A stretch of 9,507 nt of DNA from Sphingobium sp. (GTDB taxonomy: Bacteria; Pseudomonadota; Alphaproteobacteria; Sphingomonadales; Sphingomonadaceae). The notes beneath the pieces were generated by a model. That model did no database searches and was not told where the DNA came from. It saw only the letters and a program-made list of their open reading frames with translations. The stretch lies in contig JASBTC010000272.1 in assembly GCA_030148625.1 (NCBI GenBank), positions 1-9,507 of the forward strand, written 5' to 3'. Every line of letters begins with the position of its first letter. Within the stretch, counting starts at the first letter, position 1. Position numbers and translations under genes: made by a program. Of this stretch, positions 6,840-9,507 are shown piece by piece.

Positions 6840-7670
6840 TTATCCGCCGCAGCCGCCGCATCCTCCACCCCCGCATCCGCCGCCGCCCCCGCCGCCATCA
6901 CCGCCTCCACCACCGCCGCCATCGCTCGATCCGGCATTTCGCAGAGTGTGAAAGTCCGCCCAGCCCGAGCCGACCAGCACCGTGGTGCCGAACAGTGCGA
7001 CGGCCATGCCGATTTCCGAATTTGTCGGGGCTTGTTTCAGCCGTCCGGATTGGGCCGTGGCATGGTCGAGCGCATCGCGGCCCGCCTGGGTGCGGCGATC
7101 GACTGTGAAGAAACGGATCAGGGCGAAGATCACGGTGACGACCAGGAAGGCGGTGAGAAAACCGGTCGGGCGTTCGCGGGCGTCGCCGATCAGCCATTTG
7201 GTCGCGCCAAAGGCAAGCAGCAGCAGATAGGGCGATGTCTGCCAGAAACGCATCTGGAAGACCGTCGCCCGATCCATCAGCAGGCGCGAGGCGACAAGCT
7301 TGCGCTCGACCGGCTCGGCATGGGACTGCAGCGTCTTCTCGATCGCGGACCAGGATATCGGTTGCGGCATGGCGAGCACGCTGCGCTCGGCGCTGGTCTG
7401 TCCCGCATCGCGCGCGACCGCGCGGAAATCGTCCTTGCCGATCATGTCGAGCGCGCGGATCGCCAGCAGCCTGGCGACGACCGTGTCGGCGAAGCGCGTC
7501 GCGCCGCCCGCCAGCCAGGCGAGGTCGTCCGGGTCGGTCACGCGCTGATCGCGACCGGGCGGCTGCAGCCAGCGTGGAATCCTGAAGCCGGCGATGATCG
7601 TGAACACCAGCAATATCCCGTACAGCACCAGAAACGGGCCGCCGGTCATGTCGAAGGGTCCGAGTGGCAT
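6840..7670 (-). CDS. TIGR04222-type membrane protein with Gly/Cys tail
   Basis: A 276-residue membrane protein of unknown function. Residues GGPFLVLYG near 10-18 begin the first hydrophobic segment (about 11-29). A soluble region of about 115 residues follows, then hydrophobic segments at about 146-162, 169-188 and 219-237. The C-terminus (251-276) consists of 22 Gly, one Asp and three Cys (266, 271, 274). A GPFL-Y motif near the N-terminus with a Gly/Cys-rich tail is what I recall for TIGR04222 (a family whose function is not assigned). The start ATG at 7670 has AGGGAG 13 bases upstream, overlapping the stop of the preceding gene, which is a long spacing; a second ATG at codon 8 is possible. 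It lies 17 bp downstream of the GRDP-like gene, so the two are probably one transcript. The family call is from memory of its features, not a search. Confidence 0.82.
   Translation of the reverse strand: MPLGPFDMTGGPFLVLYGILLVFTIIAGFRIPRWLQPPGRDQRVTDPDDLAWLAGGATRFADTVVARLLAIRALDMIGKDDFRAVARDAGQTSAERSVLAMPQPISWSAIEKTLQSHAEPVERKLVASRLLMDRATVFQMRFWQTSPYLLLLAFGATKWLIGDARERPTGFLTAFLVVTVIFALIRFFTVDRRTQAGRDALDHATAQSGRLKQAPTNSEIGMAVALFGTTVLVGSGWADFHTLRNAGSSDGGGGGGGDGGGGGGGCGGGGCGGCGG
6843..6920 (-). repeat. Low-complexity tract encoding the Gly/Cys tail
   Basis: Twenty-six codons, almost all GGN, encode seven Gly, Asp, seven Gly, Cys, four Gly, Cys, two Gly, Cys and two Gly. All four Gly codons (GGC, GGT, GGA, GGG) are used in mixed order. 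The tract is therefore not a clean trinucleotide expansion and looks kept at the protein level. Length changes by slippage are still likely between strains. Confidence 0.85.
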
Positions 7671-7687
7671 AAGCTGTCTATTGCTCC

Positions 7688-8254
7688 CTACCAGTAGAGG
7701 AAATGGATGACCGCGATGGCGCCGGCCAGGAACAGCAGGGGCCGGGCGATCTTTCGGTCGATGATCAATGCGTCACGCGGATGGACGCGCCGTGCCCTGG
7801 GATCGTCGATCAGCCGCCGCGCCGCGCTCGGCCAAAGATCCGCGGGCGGTGGCGCGCCAAAGGCGTGCTGATAGCTTTTGAGCGTCTCGGCATATTGTTC
7901 GAAATAGCGATGCTGCTCCGCGCCGCCGCCCGCGGTCGGGCCGTGATGGAGCGGGCGGCCGAGTATCTCCGGGCAGAAGCGCTCCCAATAGTCGCGGCTA
8001 TAGGTGAGATGGAGATGCCAGGCCTGGTCGACGGCATCGGAGGGGGTGACCTGATGATCCACCGTCGCGGCGAGGAAGCAGAAGCGTTTATATTCCTCGA
8101 TCACGCGCGCGGCATGCGCGTCGTTCCAGCCATTTTCGCGGGCGAGGCGGTCGGCGAAGGACAAGGCCGCGTCGGCAGGGCCGATGGTGTAAGGGAAAAG
8201 CGCGGCCCAGACCGGGTGGTCAGGTGTTGCAAGCAGACGCTCTGTCGCGCTCAT
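7688..8254 (-). CDS. GRDP-like (DUF1399-type) protein with C-terminal membrane anchor
   Basis: A 188-residue protein that I recognise as the glycine-rich-domain-containing-protein-like family from EEYKRFCFLA (53-62), VDQAWHLHL (75-83) with His80 and His82, YW-RFC with Cys94, GRPLHHGP (99-106) and a later YFEQYAETLKSY (117-128) with FGAPPPADLWP (132-142). The conserved His/Cys set could be a metal site, which is inference; no activity is known to me. Despite the family name this protein has no Gly-rich part itself. That feature sits at the end of the next gene. A single hydrophobic stretch at about 171-188 forms the extreme C-terminus, suggesting a tail-anchored protein with its domain in the cytoplasm. 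No Shine-Dalgarno precedes the ATG; AT-rich sequence (TAATAG, CATATA) lies within 14 bases of it. It is the first gene of a two-gene operon. Confidence 0.82.
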   Translation of the reverse strand: MSATERLLATPDHPVWAALFPYTIGPADAALSFADRLARENGWNDAHAARVIEEYKRFCFLAATVDHQVTPSDAVDQAWHLHLTYSRDYWERFCPEILGRPLHHGPTAGGGAEQHRYFEQYAETLKSYQHAFGAPPPADLWPSAARRLIDDPRARRVHPRDALIIDRKIARPLLFLAGAIAVIHFLYW

Positions 8255-8293
8255 CTATATGTCTATTAGCACGGTAGATATTGCGAATCGATG

Positions 8294-8322
8294 AAAAAAT
8301 AGCCCGGCCTTTCGACCGGGCT
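8294..8322 (-). terminator. Intrinsic terminator of the VOC operon
   Basis: The minus strand gives AGCCCGGTC, a GAAA loop, then GGCCGGGCT (8322-8301): nine pairs with one T-G wobble and a stable GNRA tetraloop. It is followed by A and six T (8299-8294). It starts 10 bp after the stop of the VOC gene at 8333 and separates that operon from the GRDP-like operon on the same strand. Confidence 0.92.
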
Positions 8323-8332
8323 CATAATGGCT

Positions 8333-8821
8333 TCAGGCGACCAGTTCGCCGTCCGCGGCAGCTTCCACCTTGGCGATGTCGATGCGTTTCATCTGCATCA
8401 TCGCCTCCATCGCCCGCTTGGCGCGTGCGGGATCGGAATCGCCGAGCAAGGCAAGCAGCCGCCGCGGCACGATCTGCCAGGACAGGCCGAACTTGTCCTT
8501 CACCCAGCCGCATTGCTCGGCTTCGGGCACCGCGGACAGTGCGTCGGTCAGCCGATCGACCTCGGCCTGATCTTCGCACATGATCTGGAAGCTCACCGCC
8601 TCGTTGAACTTGAAGTATGGGCCGCCATTGAGACCGACGAAATTCTGGCCGGCAACGACGAATTCGACGGTGAGCACGCTGCCTTCACGCCCGCTCGGCG
8701 TATCGCCCGGGGAACGATGGACCGCGCCGACATGCGAATCGGGCAGGTGCGCTACGTAGAAATCGGCGGCTTCCTCGGCATTGCCGTCGAACCACAGACA
8801 GGGAATGATCTTCTCGGACAT
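8333..8821 (-). CDS. VOC family protein, PhnB/3-dmu-9_3-mt type
   Basis: A 162-residue cytoplasmic protein of the vicinal-oxygen-chelate (glyoxalase/bleomycin-resistance) superfamily, of the subgroup historically labelled 3-demethylubiquinone-9 3-methyltransferase (PF06983). Diagnostic stretches are PCLWFDGNAEEAADFY (7-22), LNGGPYFKFNEAVSF (64-78) and CGWVKDKFGLSWQIVP (104-119). The methyltransferase label is a legacy name: there is no SAM-binding motif, so the reaction is unknown. A C-terminal tail of about 40 residues (RAKRAMEAMMQMKRIDI) is typical of longer members. The start has GGAGA six bases upstream. It lies 11 bp after another VOC gene on the same strand, so the two form an operon that ends at the terminator at 8294-8322. 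Confidence 0.92.
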   Translation of the reverse strand: MSEKIIPCLWFDGNAEEAADFYVAHLPDSHVGAVHRSPGDTPSGREGSVLTVEFVVAGQNFVGLNGGPYFKFNEAVSFQIMCEDQAEVDRLTDALSAVPEAEQCGWVKDKFGLSWQIVPRRLLALLGDSDPARAKRAMEAMMQMKRIDIAKVEAAADGELVA

Positions 8822-8827
8822 GATCCG

Positions 8828-8832
8828 TCTCC
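8828..8832 (-). promoter_or_regulatory. Ribosome binding site of the PhnB-type VOC gene
   Basis: The minus strand reads GGAGA, six bases before the ATG at 8821-8819, in the 11-bp gap after the upstream VOC stop. It supports the start and independent ribosome loading within the operon. Confidence 0.6.
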
Positions 8833-9507
8833 TTATTTGCCCGGCGCGACCAGGCCGAAATGGACGCCATGGGGATCGATCGCATTGAGCACCATCTCAC
8901 CGCCCGGAACCTCCATCGGCCCATGGGTGATGGTGCCGCCCGCCGTTTCCACGCGGGTCTTGGCGGTATCGATGTCGGGCACGCGGAAATAGAAGCCCCA
9001 GCCCGGGCGAACGCCCGGCGGCGCCTTCATCACCGCGCCGATCGCGTCGCCGCCGTCGGTGTTGGCGATGAAGCTGTAATCGCCCATCTCGCCCATCTCC
9101 ATCGCGCCGACCTTCTTGATGCCGAAATGCCGGTCGTAAAAGGCCAGGGCGGCGGCATCGTCGGTGGTCTGGAGCTCGTTCCAGCTGACATGGCCCATCG
9201 CCGTCCGGCTATAGGCCGTGCTGCTCTCGTCGCTGTTCCCGCGCATCACATAGATCGCGACACCCTGCGGGTCGGTCACCATCGCGATACGGCCGACATC
9301 GGGAATGTCGGTCGCGGGCAGGTGGACCTGGCCGCTCGCAGCGGTGATCGCGGCCACCGAGGCATCGACATCGTCGACGCCGAAATAGCCCATCCAGGTC
9401 GGCGCGGCGCCGCCCGCGATCATGTCGGCATTCAGCGCCCTCACGCCGCCGACGAAGCCGTCGGGTGCGGCGATCATGCGATAGTCCATGCCCTGGGCGG
9501 GCTTGTC
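8833..9507 (-). CDS. Two-domain VOC family protein, 5' end outside window
   Basis: A VOC-superfamily protein made of two consecutive glyoxalase-like domains. The frame is open through the right edge (reading DKPAQG before MDYRM), so the ATG near 9489 is probably internal. Members usually begin about 50 residues earlier with a WYELMT-like strand. The visible first domain ends with VTDPQGVAIYVM (71-82, counting from the ATG near 9489). The second domain starts with GHVSWNELQTTDDAAALAFY (99-118) and closes with NAIDPHGVHFGLV (202-214). The repeated D-P-x-G ending in both halves is the sign of duplication. Such proteins bind a metal or small ligand, and many are annotated as putative glyoxalases or antibiotic-resistance-like proteins without proof. 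It shares an operon with the PhnB-type VOC gene 11 bp downstream. Confidence 0.9.
   Translation of the reverse strand, partial: DKPAQGMDYRMIAAPDGFVGGVRALNADMIAGGAAPTWMGYFGVDDVDASVAAITAASGQVHLPATDIPDVGRIAMVTDPQGVAIYVMRGNSDESSTAYSRTAMGHVSWNELQTTDDAAALAFYDRHFGIKKVGAMEMGEMGDYSFIANTDGGDAIGAVMKAPPGVRPGWGFYFRVPDIDTAKTRVETAGGTITHGPMEVPGGEMVLNAIDPHGVHFGLVAPGK

Noticed and set aside
6948..7697. A 249-codon plus-strand frame opposite the TIGR04222-type gene
   Set aside because: The opposite strand has hydrophobic segments and a Gly/Cys tail matching a known family. The plus-strand translation is a charged shadow without features.
1..9507. Defence system, toxin-antitoxin, CRISPR, prophage or biosynthetic cluster
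   Set aside because: No nuclease, transposase, integrase, repeat-spacer array, small toxin pair or peptide-modifying enzyme was found. The gene content is mostly metabolic and housekeeping.

Overview
The window is GC-rich, densely coded DNA with features of an alphaproteobacterium, most likely a sphingomonad. This rests on the gene families present (short-form HisG, tandem DUF2332 proteins, a BolA gene divergent from a J-domain protein), on the base and codon use, and on a hairpin-forming intergenic element of a kind I recall from sphingomonad genomes. Species cannot be decided from the sequence alone. I see no tRNA, rRNA, CRISPR array, insertion sequence, prophage or integrase. No stretch of more than 300 bases lacks a gene.

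Layout. Positions 1-1398 (minus) hold histidine biosynthesis: short-form hisG overlaps the start of hisD, whose 3' end lies beyond the left edge. Diverging from hisG, 1446-3531 (plus) carries two overlapping tandem paralogues of the uncharacterised DUF2332 family. A hairpin-rich intergenic repeat at 3534-3586 separates them from a convergent minus-strand run at 3607-6191. In transcription order that run is bolA, a Nudix hydrolase, a pirin and an epoxide-hydrolase-like alpha/beta hydrolase. A J-domain protein (6232-6834, plus, TTG start) diverges from bolA across a 40-bp spacer.

Positions 6840-8254 (minus) hold a two-gene operon: a GRDP-like protein with a C-terminal membrane anchor, followed by a multi-pass membrane protein of the TIGR04222 type that ends in an almost pure Gly tail with three Cys. 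A strong intrinsic terminator (8294-8322) separates this pair from an upstream minus-strand operon of two VOC-superfamily (glyoxalase-fold) proteins, the first of which is cut by the right edge.

Most of the window is ordinary core or housekeeping metabolism. The parts with real unknown biology are the GRDP-like/TIGR04222 membrane pair with its Gly/Cys tail, and the translationally coupled DUF2332 duplicates, which carry a motif resembling an S-adenosylmethionine-binding loop. Neither has an assigned function that I know of. The families themselves have been named before; what is open is what the pairings do.
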